The notes under the pieces were generated by a model that was given only the letters and a program-made list of their open reading frames with translations, had not been told where the DNA came from and ran no database searches. From Acanthosepion pharaonis (Eukaryota; Mollusca; Cephalopoda; Sepiida; Sepiidae), in contig CAHIKZ030005577.1 of assembly GCA_903632075.3 (NCBI GenBank), positions 2,309,001 to 2,373,000 of the forward strand: DNA of 64,000 nucleotides, written 5' to 3'. This document shows, piece after piece, positions 22,600 to 32,139 of the stretch (positions are counted from its first letter, which is position 1; every line of letters begins with the position of its first letter). Made by a program: the position numbers and the translations under genes.

Positions 22600-22830
22600 A
22601 TTCATTTTAAACCTTACATACTGCAAATGCAAATTCCTCAGTTCTGGTATCATTTCCAGTCTGTTTGAAGATTGCATTTAATGCCATTTGTTTGAATTGT
22701 CCATAAAGCTCATTCTCTTTGAATTGATTCAATGAATCGATATTATTCTTATGCTTCAAATCATTCTTTTGTTTATAATATTTTCTCCTGGTTTCAATTT
22801 TGGGTGCCTTTGTGGCATGTGTATTTGTTT
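22600..22830 (-). pseudogene. Second Gypsy protease-upstream fragment
   Basis: The - strand encodes HKNNIDSLNQFKENELYGQ, nearly the same as in the copy at 21.8-22.1 kb, and ends shortly after the region upstream of the protease. It is a shorter duplicate lying next to a TA tract and the palindrome at 22851. Confidence 0.7.
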
Positions 22831-22850
22831 TCCCCAATATATATATATAT

Positions 22851-22938
22851 ATAAAGTGAACATAGAAGTCAATCACTTATTGCAGTCTGTTTCATGAAAC
22901 AGACAATCATCAGGCATTGCATCTATGTTCACTTTTAT
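22851..22938. repeat. Nested palindrome
   Basis: Outer arms TAAAGTGAACATAGAAG (left) and GCATCTATGTTCACTTTTA (right) enclose a perfect 20-bp palindrome GTCTGTTTCATGAAACAGAC at 22885-22904. The structure could extrude as a cruciform or mark a small MITE. Confidence 0.75.
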
Positions 22939-23169
22939 ATTTACACACGACCTCTATCTCTGATATTGAGCACTTTATCCCATAAATATAGCACACCTTA
23001 AGACTATATTTCTTTATATATATATATATATATGCTAACCCAATGATTTGGTTGCCTACATGTTGAACATATACCAAATTGAGGCCATTTTTCTATTTTG
23101 TCTCGATGAGTCTCACCTTATCTTGTAAGCAGACAGATATCAGATTTGTGCTTAATGGCATAATTTCCT

Positions 23170-23770
23170 GAGTATACTTGCCTTGTATTTCAGTTGGCTG
23201 CTTCATGAAACTTCATGGGTCATATAAACATTTAGGGCTTCTTGAAGTATGAGTGCCTCACTTTTTGACAGTAGCTGTTTTTCCAACTCTGGAAGGCTGG
23301 TTCCTGCAGTAATTTGTTCAATAAGGCACTCTTCAATTTCATGAGCATCTTGAAATTGAAATATTTTACCTGTAATCGACATTTTGCCAAGAATTTGTCA
23401 ATGTTCTCAACATTTATCAGTTATAATTTTCCATATAGAACCATGCAATTCTGAAATTTATTTGCAGTTTCAATTGTTCCCTGAACTTCTGCCATCTTCA
23501 GTGTCAAATGTCCATGAACTGAGATGCATCAGCCATTCTTTGCCTTCTAATAGTAGAATATGGCCATCTTCCTTCTCTACCAGTAGAAAGAAGTACAAGT
23601 TGTGCCACTGTTGAAAGAATTTGAATGATTCCACCACATTTGGCATTGTTCAAAACATAGCGGGTTCAATGGTAACTTTTGACAACATCTTTATTTTGTT
23701 TCCTTAAAAACACAGTAAAAATAAGCTTGTTGTGGTCACTGTTACAAGTGTACTAAATGAGGGGTCAGTT
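23170..23770. repeat. 3' module of ZNF-B, paralogous to C and D copies
   Basis: Matches 56000-57160 (below ZNF-D) and 37200-37430 (below ZNF-C). Shared blocks: TTTGAATGATTCCACCAC.TT.G, AAAACATAGCGGGTT.AATGGT and TAGAATATGGTCA/CATCTTCCTTCTC. Non-coding with no complete frame. The D copy holds a SINE insertion that is absent here. Confidence 0.7.
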
Positions 23771-24006
23771 CTAATAACAAGCCACAACAAAAAGAGAAAA
23801 ATGATTTTTAAAATAACATGAAATATATATATAAATATATATATGTTTTCTTTTTGAATTTGTAGGTCTGATGAATTGGATTGTGTTTATGATTCCAATG
23901 GAATAAATTATGACCATAGAATATTAGTGTTTAAGCCTTTTTATTATATCCTTACTCTGTCCTGGACATTGAGTTTTATCTGGATTCTATCGTCTTGGAA
24001 TTATTT

Positions 24007-24109
24007 TTTATACATATATATATGTATGTGTATGTATTTATATATATATATATTTATATATTTTAGATATATGATTGCATATGTATGTGTATATTTACCA
24101 CTAATATTA

Positions 24110-24153
<44 letters not shown>
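24007..24153. repeat. TA-rich microsatellite tracts
   Basis: Alternating (TA)n and TATG/TATT tracts ending in a pure TA run at 24113-24153, directly before a dispersed repeat. Confidence 0.85.
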
Positions 24154-24154
<1 letters not shown>

Positions 24155-24935
24155 TAGCAGCATGGCCCCACATTGCCTGTGCTTGATTTAAAAATGGAAC
24201 GACTCATTCAGCAATCGCTATCACTTGACTTAAAATATTTTTGTCCTTCCTTGCCTTTAAAGGAGTGCCCTTTGCCGTGCTGATGTTGCTAGATGCCTTA
24301 CTTCTTGTCTATCTCACACTGCAAATTTTTTATAAGCTCCATACTAAACATTAAATCTGTCATGAAAAAAGAACTAAACAAAATGAACACAAAACGATCA
24401 GCTTTAAAAAAGGACTCGTAACTGGAAAAAACGAATGAAAAAAGAATGTTAACAACAAATACTTTTTCACACCCAACACAGTTCTGCGGAATCAGAATCA
24501 ATGTTGAGTTTAAGCAAGCGAATGAGCCAATTGGAGTAAAGTGTCATGCAGATTTAAATTTTTCCCACTTGTGACAAATGCAGCTATCGATTTTTTTGAA
24601 TGCTAGAATGCTAGTTAACATTCGTGTCAGTCAGCTGTTGGCTCTCACACTAGCCAGTAGAATCTTCCTGCCTATTTTCTGGCAGCCAGCTATAGGCTCT
24701 CACTCTGGCCAGTAGAAAATGGCTGCAAACTACATGAAAACTGCCGTAGAAGCATGAAAAAATCGATTATTTCCACTATCAATGGGAGTTGGGAAATGCA
24801 AAGTTAGTCTTGGCCTTCCCGCTAACTTGGAGCATGTGCATGTAAATTTTGGTGCAAATCCGTCGAAAATTGCGGCCGTGCATTCGTTACACACACACAC
24901 ACACATTCTGCCTGTTATAGATAGAGATATATTTC
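24154..24935 (+). mobile_element. Probable degenerate non-LTR or SINE-like repeat
   Basis: Begins TACTAGCAGCATGGCCCCACATTGCCTG after a TA tract and ends GCAAATCCGTCGAAAATTGCGGCC...(AC)n followed by TATAGATAGAGATATA. Dispersed animal repeats with a TACTAGC start and a CAAATCCGTC...(CA)n end are common. The assignment is from general resemblance only. A short internal repeat (CTCTCAC.CT.GCCAGTAGAA) occurs at 24641 and 24695. No intact frame. Confidence 0.4.
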
Positions 24936-24949
24936 AATTAGAGATATTT

Positions 24950-25275
24950 ATTTTTAAGTAACATGAAGTATTAAATATATCTCTATAAATAGAAATATTT
25001 ATTCAAAATGGTACATAGATGTTCAGTGACATTTCTACTTGGTTATAGATCAGAAAGCATCTTAGCACATTTTACTGATTGTTCATTGTCAAATGAGGAA
25101 AAGTTTCTAAATTGTCAGTCAAGGTGGAAATGAGGCAGGGCTGTTATTGGTTCATCTCATAGCCAATCAGAGAACCTGTTATGGCAATGCTGCTAAAGAG
25201 ACCTTCTGTATTTGTCATTTTCTTAAGAGGAACCATTACATAACCCCCACCCCCCAGAGTAGAGCAGGTAAATTT
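24950..25275. repeat. 3' module, paralogous to 57250-57575
   Basis: Shared AAGGTGGAAATGAGGCAGGGCTGTTATTG, TTATTCAAAATGGTACATA and TTTCTTAAGAGGA.CC.TTACA, in the same order relative to ZNF-B and ZNF-D. Non-coding. Confidence 0.75.
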
Positions 25276-25279
25276 TTAA

Positions 25280-26081
25280 TTTTTTTTGACAACGGGTTTC
25301 CTTGTTAATCTCTTTGTAAATGTTAAGAATGTTTTTTTTTTTAAATATTCTTTACTGCATCAGTTTTTCAGATCAAAACATATTTTTTTGAATATAAAAA
25401 ACAAACTGAGTTTGTCAAAATCAGCTTAATTTTCTTTCATACTGCTCTTTTAATTTTTCCTAAAACATAATTGATTTTTTTGTTTTTGACTCTTGATTGA
25501 TGATTCAAAATTGACAATGAAACTGTTCATTTTCAATATCTATAAAATGTTAGAAGGATTGGTTGGTTTCTGATGTTGATTCCATGCTGATAATCTGTTA
25601 ATTTTTTTCGGCCAAAATCACTTTGTAAATGTTAAGAATGTTTTTTAAATATTCCACACTTTTGATCAAAACAGTTTTTTTGAATATAAAAAACAAACTG
25701 ATTTTGGTGCTAATTTTGTTTTTCTGTTCCACTGATCATGGCAAATGTCCACTGATACAGGATTTGCTCTAGTTTTACATGCCAGCCAGAATAAAATTAA
25801 ATAACAGTTTCTTATTTAGTTTGATTTCAGTTAAAATAATCTGTACAGCGTGCAATAGATAAATTGTTGTCTAAATTACCCAAAAATGAAAATAACACTG
25901 ACATCTCATTTTAACAGATATATTTACTAAAATTACACAAAAATATCTTGAAATGCTAAAGAATAAATTTATTCAATGAAATTCCCATTGGCTTCAACTA
26001 CAACTTCCAGGTGACTTCAGAATCTCCTACAACTCTGCTGGACAGTTTTCCTTGTTTAAGTTGGTAAATGCTGCCATAATT
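25280..26081. repeat. Left arm of an inverted duplication around ZNF-B
   Basis: Reverse complement of 28642-29440. It includes the right-hand end of the mariner element (from 25846) and the flanking intron. One segment (CTTTGTAAATGTTAAGAATG...AATATAAAAAACAAACTGA) is present twice here, from 25308 and 25620. In ZNF-D the equivalent site (about 57575-57600) lacks the block, so it was copied from the ZNF-B intron into its 3' flank. Confidence 0.8.
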
Positions 26082-26289
26082 CCATCAAGAAACTGTTTCA
26101 CCTGATTTAGTTTTATGTTTACTGGAAGTGTGGTCATCTGTGTTTTCTTCTTCACTTGGTGTAGGATGGATTTATTGGTTAATCTTGTTTCTCGGAATGC
26201 TTCCCTGGTATTTAGTGTTTGGATTGTGTTTCAATGAATAATTTTAATCTATCAATGCTTTCTGTTGAACTGCTTGGTTAAATTTGTAT

Positions 26290-26452
26290 CATAAGTATTC
26301 TCTCCAGTATGTGTATATATGTCTTAAGATTTGAATTCTGGGAACACATAAATACAAAGATTTCAGATTGGAATGGTTTCTCTCCATTGTGTGTTGACAT
26401 AGGCTTTTCGAGAGTTCCATTCAGGGAAAATTTCAATCCACAGATTTTACAG
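26290..26452 (-). pseudogene. Relict fingers beyond the ZNF-B stop
   Basis: In another frame the - strand reads CKICGLKFSLNGTLEKPM, then QSEIFVFMCSQNSNLKTY. A 2-nt loss near 26449 (GAGAAATGTTAACTG) creates the TAA that ends ZNF-B. At least two fingers were lost. Confidence 0.8.
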
Positions 26453-27658
26453 TTAACATTTCTCTACAGTGTGTGTCAACATGTGTGTTTTGAGATTTGA
26501 ATTCTGGGAAAATTTAAACTCACAGATTTCACAGTGGAAAGGTTTCTCTCCAGTGTGTGTTAACATGTGTTGTTTGAGATATGAATTTTGGGATGGTTTA
26601 AATCCACAGATTTCACACTGAAATGGTTTATCTCCAGCGTGCTTTAACTTGTGCTGTTCAAGTACTACCTTTTGAGAAAAGTTGAATCCACAGATGACAC
26701 AGTGGAAAGGTTTCTTTCCAGTGTGTGTTAGCATGTGTTTTTTCAGATTAGAATCATGGGAAAATTTAAATCCACAGATTTCACAGTGGAAACGTTTCTC
26801 TCCAGTATGTGTTAACATATGCTTTTTCAGATTTGAATTCTGGGAAAATTTAAATCCACAAATTTCACAGTGGAAACGTTTCTCTCCAGTGTGTGTTAAG
26901 ATGTGTTGTTTGAGATTTCCATTCTGGGAAAATTTCAATCCACAGATTTCACATGAGAAAAACTTCTCTCCGGTGTGTGTTAACTTGTGTAGTTTGAGAC
27001 TTCCATTCTGAGAAAATTTCAATCCACAAATTTCACAGTGGAAACGTTTCTCTCCAGTATGTGTCAACATATGTGCTTTAAGATTTGAATTTCGGGAACA
27101 CTTAAATCCACAGATTTTACACATGAATGGTTTTTCTCCAGTGTGTGTTAACATGTGATGTATGACTGATGATTTAAGGGAAAATCCTTTTTCACAAATT
27201 TCACAGTGGAACCGTTTCTCTCTAGAGTGTGTCACCATGTGTTGTTTGAGATTTGAATTAGTGGAACACTTATATCCACAGATATCACATTTGAATGGTT
27301 TCTCTCTGGTGTGTGTCAATATATGTTGATTGAGTGATGTCTTTTGGGAACACTTAAAATCACAGATCTCACAGCTAAATGGTTTCTCTCCAGTGTGTGT
27401 AAACATGTGTTTTTTGAGATTTCCATTCAGGGAAAATTTCAGTCCACAGATTTCACAGTTGAATGGTTTTTCTCCAGTGTGTTTTAACATGTGCTTTTTG
27501 AGATTTCCATTTATGGAGAATTTCAATCCACAGATTTCACAGTGGAAACGTTTCTCTCCAGTGTGTGTTAACATGTGTGTTTTGAGATTTGAATTCTGAG
27601 AAAATTCAAATCCACAGATTTCACAGTGGAAACGTTTCTCTCCAGTGTGAGTTTTCAT
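26453..27658 (-). CDS. C2H2 zinc-finger protein ZNF-B, 14 fingers
   Basis: 401 residues made of 14 complete C2H2 fingers with mostly TGEKPF or TGEKRF linkers (variants TREKPF, SREKRF, TGKKPF, AGDKPF). Helix residues (-1,2,3,6): QSNT, IGNK, LGNK, QTSQ, TSNQ, LSSH, RSNA, QGSL, QGNQ, QSNK, HSNK, QVVQ, QSYQ, QSNT. Asn at +3 in eight of them suggests preference for A-containing triplets (general recognition rules, inference). The protein should be nuclear and DNA-binding. The exon starts after a - strand acceptor CTTTTTCAG (AG at 27793-27794). The ATG at 27658 comes after relict finger sequence that lacks Cys. The C-terminus (HTVEKC) results from a frameshift. Finger 6 has CEKGFS instead of the family's CGFKFS, closer to ordinary C2H2 proteins. 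The gene is bracketed by an inverted duplication. Confidence 0.9.
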   Translation of the reverse strand: MKTHTGEKRFHCEICGFEFSQNSNLKTHMLTHTGEKRFHCEICGLKFSINGNLKKHMLKHTGEKPFNCEICGLKFSLNGNLKKHMFTHTGEKPFSCEICDFKCSQKTSLNQHILTHTREKPFKCDICGYKCSTNSNLKQHMVTHSREKRFHCEICEKGFSLKSSVIHHMLTHTGEKPFMCKICGFKCSRNSNLKAHMLTHTGEKRFHCEICGLKFSQNGSLKLHKLTHTGEKFFSCEICGLKFSQNGNLKQHILTHTGEKRFHCEICGFKFSQNSNLKKHMLTHTGEKRFHCEICGFKFSHDSNLKKHMLTHTGKKPFHCVICGFNFSQKVVLEQHKLKHAGDKPFQCEICGFKPSQNSYLKQHMLTHTGEKPFHCEICEFKFSQNSNLKTHMLTHTVEKC

Positions 27659-28029
27659 GTTTGCTTTTGGTTTGAATTCTAGAAAAATTTCAAATTTACG
27701 GATTTCATAGGAAATGGTTTCTCTCCTATGCGTGTTCTGTTATGTCTCTCCAGTGTGGAATAAAAGTTAATCCACTATTCCACTAATGCAAACTGAAAAA
27801 GAAAAAATATATTAAGTGAGCACGAGAGTATAGGGTTAGGAAAAATGCATTTTCAATTATTTTCTTAAAGCTACTCTAACAAGGTAAAAATGCACCATTA
27901 TACTATGTCTATTAAACAGAAATATGTCATTTGTTAATTTAAAGGAATTTTTTATCAATAAGAGTTTTGAACATAAAGAAATGAAAGCAGAAAGACTAAA
28001 GAATTAGTTTTTAAATATCACACTTTATA
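27659..28029 (-). other. 5' part of ZNF-B exon and conserved intron end
   Basis: 27659-27792 is exon sequence with decayed finger traces (AGAGAAACCATTTCCTATGAAATC on the - strand). The intron upstream of the acceptor has TGCTCACTTAATATATTTTTTCTTTTTCAG, identical to ZNF-A over the last 29 nt or so, and GTATAATGGTG and AAAATGCATTTTT blocks also shared with ZNF-A. Confidence 0.7.
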
Positions 28030-28877
28030 CAGGGTACGATGGGTAAATTGTTGCCATTTTATATTTTTAATGTTACACATAATTTTTTTTTTTTTCGACT
28101 GCACAGCATAGTAGGGTCAGTTGGACACCATCTGTGAGAAAAAGATCACCATGATGCAATTCATTCGAAAATGGCATGCATTACAGCTTAGCATTTATGC
28201 CGGAAGTTCCAGTATGAACATTTCAGGGTAACAATCTGAGGAGATTGCAGATGATTCAGAAAGAGGTGGATGAGTCTAATGGTGATTACAGAGGTACAGT
28301 AGCTCTGTAAACTCACTTTGTTCTGATAAGAAGTCGTGAATTTATTGGTGAGGGCCTCAGATCCAACATGGACACCTACATCAAGTGCCTTGAAAAGGTA
28401 GTGCTGCCCTGGGTCAAGAGGCTGTCTGCTAGAAGACCCTATATCTGACTACAGGACTCTGCACCATGTCACACAAGCAGGAGAACCCAGTCATAGCTGC
28501 CAATTTCTGTGACCACATCACCCCTTATATCTGGCCACCTAACTCCCCAGATTTACAAACCCCTTGATTATTATGTGTCGGGTGTAGTTGAGCAAGAGAC
28601 CAATAAACTCCTTGTAACACCAAAGGTGAACTGAAGGCAAGGATTATGGCAGCATTTACCAACTTAAACAAAGAAAACTGTCCAGCAGAGTTGTAGGAGA
28701 TTCTGAAGTCACCTGGAAGTTGTAGTTGAAGACAATGGGAATTTCATTGAATAAATTTATTCTTTAGCATTTCAAGATATTTTTGTGTAATTTTAGTAAA
28801 TATATCTGTTAAAATGAGATGTCAGTGTTATTTTCCTTTTTGGGTAATTTAGACAACAATTTATCTATTGCACGCTG
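28030..28877 (+). mobile_element. Inactive mariner-family transposon
   Basis: 848-bp element flanked by TA on both sides (28028-28029, 28878-28879). Terminal inverted repeats: CAGGGTACGATGGGTAAATT at the left, matched in reverse complement by CAGCGTGCAATAGATAAATT at the right. The + strand holds broken transposase: MDTYIKCLEKVVLPWVKRL, LQDSAPCHTSR (catalytic Asp region), IWPPNSPD-like and PLDYY followed by VVEQETNK, in different frames with stops. It is too short and too damaged to be active. ZNF-A keeps an empty TA site near 10905. Confidence 0.85.
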
Positions 28878-29440
28878 TACAGATTATTTTAACTGAAATC
28901 AAACTAAATAAGAAACTGTATTTAATTTTATTCTGGCTGGCATGTAAAACTAGAGCAGATTTGCCCTCAGATTATTATCAAATCCTGTATCAGTGGATAT
29001 AGATATGTGAGTTTTGGCATGATCAGTGGAACAGAAAACCAAAATTAGCACCAAAATCAGTTTGTTTTTTATATTCAAAAAAACATGTTTTGATCTGAAA
29101 AAGTGATACATTAAAGAATATTTAAAAAAAAACATTCTTAACATTTACAAAGAGATTAACAAGGAAACCCATTGCCGAAAAAAATTAACAGCATTATCTG
29201 AGCATTCGGAAAGTACATCAACATCAGCTGAAGACCAACCACATCCTTCTAACATTTTTATAGATACTGAAAATGAACTGTAACTTCACAATGAGTCATT
29301 GTCAATGATTGGTGAATCATCAATCAAGAGTCAAAAACTTGAAAAAAATGAATTATGAGGAATGAAATGTAGGAAAAATTAAAAGAGCAGTATGAAAGAA
29401 AATTAAGCTGATTTTGACAACAATTTCTCATCAAGAATCT
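28642..29440. repeat. Right arm (donor) of the inverted duplication around ZNF-B
   Basis: Contains the mariner right end plus about 560 bp of ZNF-B intron, present in reverse complement at 25280-26081. The outer part (29190-29440) contains fragments that look like decayed coding sequence (SSIKSQKLEKNEL, SVEEHKRSDESEIITRLKEK in different frames) of unknown origin. Confidence 0.8.
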
Positions 29441-29879
29441 GCCAAGTGTAGAAGAGCACAAAAGATCTGATGAAAGTGAAATTATTACACGATTAAAAGA
29501 AAAGTTTTAAAATTAAAGCAATTCATAGTAATTGACAATTCTGCTCAAATGCTTTCACCATACACCAATGCTCTCATAAAAAAAAGAAAAAAAAAAAAGA
29601 AAGTCATTTTTGGCGGCAGAAAGACTTTTAATGTGAAATTTATTATCTGTTATTGTGAACTACAGTTCACATTGGAGAGAGAAAACAACAAACTCATATT
29701 CTTGAATGTACTAATATCTTGAACATCCAGCAAAAGTCATAAGTGGTAACCCAGAGACATATAAACAAGAAATGGTCAGTATAAACGGTATCCTGCAATG
29801 TAACAACTACTCTTAGTACATGGCTGCACCTCTGACAAACTAGGATAGAAGGGTACAAGAGGATAACAACACTCGGTAA

Positions 29880-30385
29880 ACAGCTTTGGTATGCCTAACC
29901 TAAGTGAAGAGATTACTGGAGAAAACACAAAAGATCTGTGGTTTATATAACATCAGGACAACCTTCAAAAGTGGTTTGACACTTTGCAGACACCACTTTC
30001 TAGCAAGACTCCCTCCCATAGAGGAGATCATGATGAAGGACTGTGTGTATGCCATCCCATGCAGCTGTGGTAAGAAATATAAAGGTGAAAAAGGCTTCCC
30101 CCCTTAAGGTAAGACTGCAAGAACATTGTAAAGTCGTAACATGAAGGGAAATAGAAAAATCAGGCGTAGCTAACCATATAACTATATGGAGGGAAAAGGA
30201 AGATTGCTGCCACTCTTGTGGCATGAGCTGGAAATTATAGACAGAGAACATATTTAGAAAATATAAAAACTTAAGGAATCAGCACATAAGATAGGCCACA
30301 AAAATCTCCTAAGCCAGCCAAGCATAGAAACAAATACAAAATGGGAACCAGTAACACAGAGTAATAGAGAAAATCAATAACAACA
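29880..30385 (+). pseudogene. Penelope-like element endonuclease (GIY-YIG) remnant
   Basis: From 29904 one frame reads ICGLYNIRTTFKSGLTL, then CVYAIPCSCGKKYKGEKG, where Y.IPC..C...Y.GE is the start of the GIY-YIG domain. Frame-shifted continuations include LKESAHKIGHKNLLSQPSIE and NTKWEPV, the typical end of these proteins. It is interrupted by frameshifts and lacks the reverse transcriptase. Confidence 0.7.
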
Positions 30386-30474
30386 ACAGAATTGTAATAT
30401 GAGCTTCCTTTTAGAAAAAGGGTTACTGAAACATTAAGTTCATAAGTCCTAAAAATCCATACACTGATGTCCTC

Positions 30475-30950
30475 AAGGATACATAGCCTAGTGGATAAAA
30501 GTGTTAGTTGGATCCAGTTACTTGATCCAACCAACAGTTACTTGAGTTGCGAGTTCAGTACCTGCAGTGGTGAACAAAATCTTGGAGAGTTGAGTATGGC
30601 ACATGGAACTTGTCATGGGTTGTTACCTATAACTACAGAATGAACTCTTCTTAACACTATGTATACTACACCTCTGAAGAGAGTGGGATGAATCGAATCG
30701 AGTCGAGTAGTTCACTCCAAACCAGACTGACAGTCATACTAACACCTTCCACATCTTGTATTATTATTTCGTGTAATATACCTTTGTTATTTCTACTCTT
30801 GTGTTCATGGTGTTCTTCCTTGGTCCTAACCTGGACCATAACAGAATTAGAACAATCTACCTGTGTGGATGAAATAAAAGGTTCAGTTCGAAATTCCAAT
30901 CACCTGAAGAAGGCCAGAGCATACAACAGTCTGAACAATGTAAATAATGA
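30475..30950 (+). mobile_element. tRNA-derived SINE interrupted by an LTR
   Basis: A box region CTAGTGGATAAAAGTGTTAG (30488 on) and B box GCGAGTTCAGTACC. The body GTATGGCACATGGAACT is cut by the LTR at 30611-30843 and resumes GAATTAGAACAATCTACC, then AAATAAAAGGTTCAGTTCGAAATTCC and a tail GAAGAAGGCCAGAGCATAC. The same body and tail occur in the 56.2-56.8 kb SINE, which is not interrupted, so the nesting order is clear. Confidence 0.75.
30611..30843 (+). mobile_element. Solo LTR nested in a SINE
   Basis: TGTCATGG...CCATAACA, 233 bp, homologous to 6559-6830 in opposite orientation. Flanked by GAACT (30606-30610) and GAATT (30844-30848), a 5-bp target duplication with one change. Confidence 0.75.
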
Positions 30951-31890
30951 AATTTAGTTTTAGAAATTTTTCAGATGTACACTGTTAAATCCATTCCATC
31001 AGAAAATGCATCAGTTTCATTTTTTTTTAACATTATCTTTTTTTTTTTTTATATACAGAATTCTCATTCCCTTGAGATGTATTAAGAATATGTTAAGTGC
31101 ACAAAAATTATTAATAAAACATGCTGAATCTAAAATTTTAAAATATATTTTCATAGAGAAATTACAGTGTCAATGACAAAGAGAAAATAAAAAAATATTT
31201 TAATGAAACTTTCAGAACTTATTCTGGAAGGAATTAAATAATTTTTTAATCATTTCCTTTTAGAAAAAAAACTATGCCATTTCATTTAAGTATGAAATTA
31301 CAATAAATTCTTTTCTGTATCATTAATGTTTATACTTGTTCTAAGTACTTGCAGCATTTTTTAAATCATATGTTTTGTTTCAATTATTATTAGTTTGATT
31401 ATGACATTTCTAATTAGAAATGCTTTTAACTGCTTTTATGAATAAGGTATACAATAGATACTATTCTTTCGATCAATAACTAATTTTTACTAGAATTATT
31501 TTCATTTAAAAATTCATTAAAATCTTTTTAAAATTCTGTATTATGAAATGAGGAAAATGATAAAATATTAACAACACTTATCTCTGAAGGGCTTTTTCTA
31601 GTTTTATTCCCTTGTGAGGTATGACCATTAAAATGTGCAACACTTAAAAATCATTTAAAATTTTGAATTAATGATACAATAACGAGAAAACGAGTGAATG
31701 TTTTAAAAATTTATATACGATATAGTTAATTTTCTAAATTTATTTACATTAGTAGGCTTTTATCTTTTATAAACCGAAATTTAAATGATAAATTTGCAGA
31801 TAATGACCCAGAGACCCATTTCAAAAACATGTAATATTCTCGGAGAAAAAAGGCTTGATTATTGCGAAAATAGAAATAAAAATTGAGAAA
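30951..31890 (-). repeat. 5' module of ZNF-B (distal intron)
   Basis: Shares CAGAAAATGCATCA.TTT.ATTT...AACATT.TCTTTTTTTT with 41838-41875 (ZNF-C) and TAACTGCTTTTATGAATAAG with 61747-61766 (ZNF-D). Non-coding, AT-rich. Confidence 0.6.
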
Positions 31891-31893
31891 ACT

Positions 31894-32127
31894 CTACGGT
31901 TTGGGAGATGTTGCCAATATTAGTTGAGTCCCGTGTACAGCCTTGCCGCCTGAGTCAAGAGTCTGTGAAGGCGCTCGGTTTAGTGAGGAATTGACTTCGG
32001 GAACATAAATCGAGCTGCCATTCGCCTTGATTGGTGTGCCGACCGAAATAGGTGACGTAGCAGGAATATTCTTGACCGTGGGTAACCCGGGACCCAATTG
32101 AAATGAATGTTTTTTAAACTGGGCCAT
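31894..32127 (-). CDS. Isolated coding-like exon, unknown protein N-terminus
   Basis: A 77-codon ATG-to-stop frame of normal, balanced composition (near 50% G+C) in DNA that is otherwise very AT-rich. The peptide (starts MAQFKKHSFQLGPGLPTVKN; rich in Pro, Ser, Gly, Thr) is of low complexity but not repetitive, like the disordered N-terminus of a regulatory protein. On the - strand an acceptor-like TTTGCAG sits one base before the ATG. A donor before the stop is weak (ACC|GTAGAG). Paralogous modules near 44120 and 17170 lack this block, so it was inserted here: a captured exon, a retrocopy piece, or part of a host gene whose other exons are far away. I do not recognise the family. Confidence 0.35.
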   Translation of the reverse strand: MAQFKKHSFQLGPGLPTVKNIPATSPISVGTPIKANGSSIYVPEVNSSLNRAPSQTLDSGGKAVHGTQLILATSPKP

Positions 32128-32139
32128 TCTGCAAATTTC

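Noticed and set aside
23876..24157. 93-codon frame with a Tyr/Ile-rich tail
   Set aside because: It reads through TA and TATG microsatellites; not a gene.
24154..24935. Helitron
   Set aside because: Starts TA-CTAGC and ends in a CA repeat, with no CTRR end hairpin; better described as a non-LTR or SINE-like repeat.
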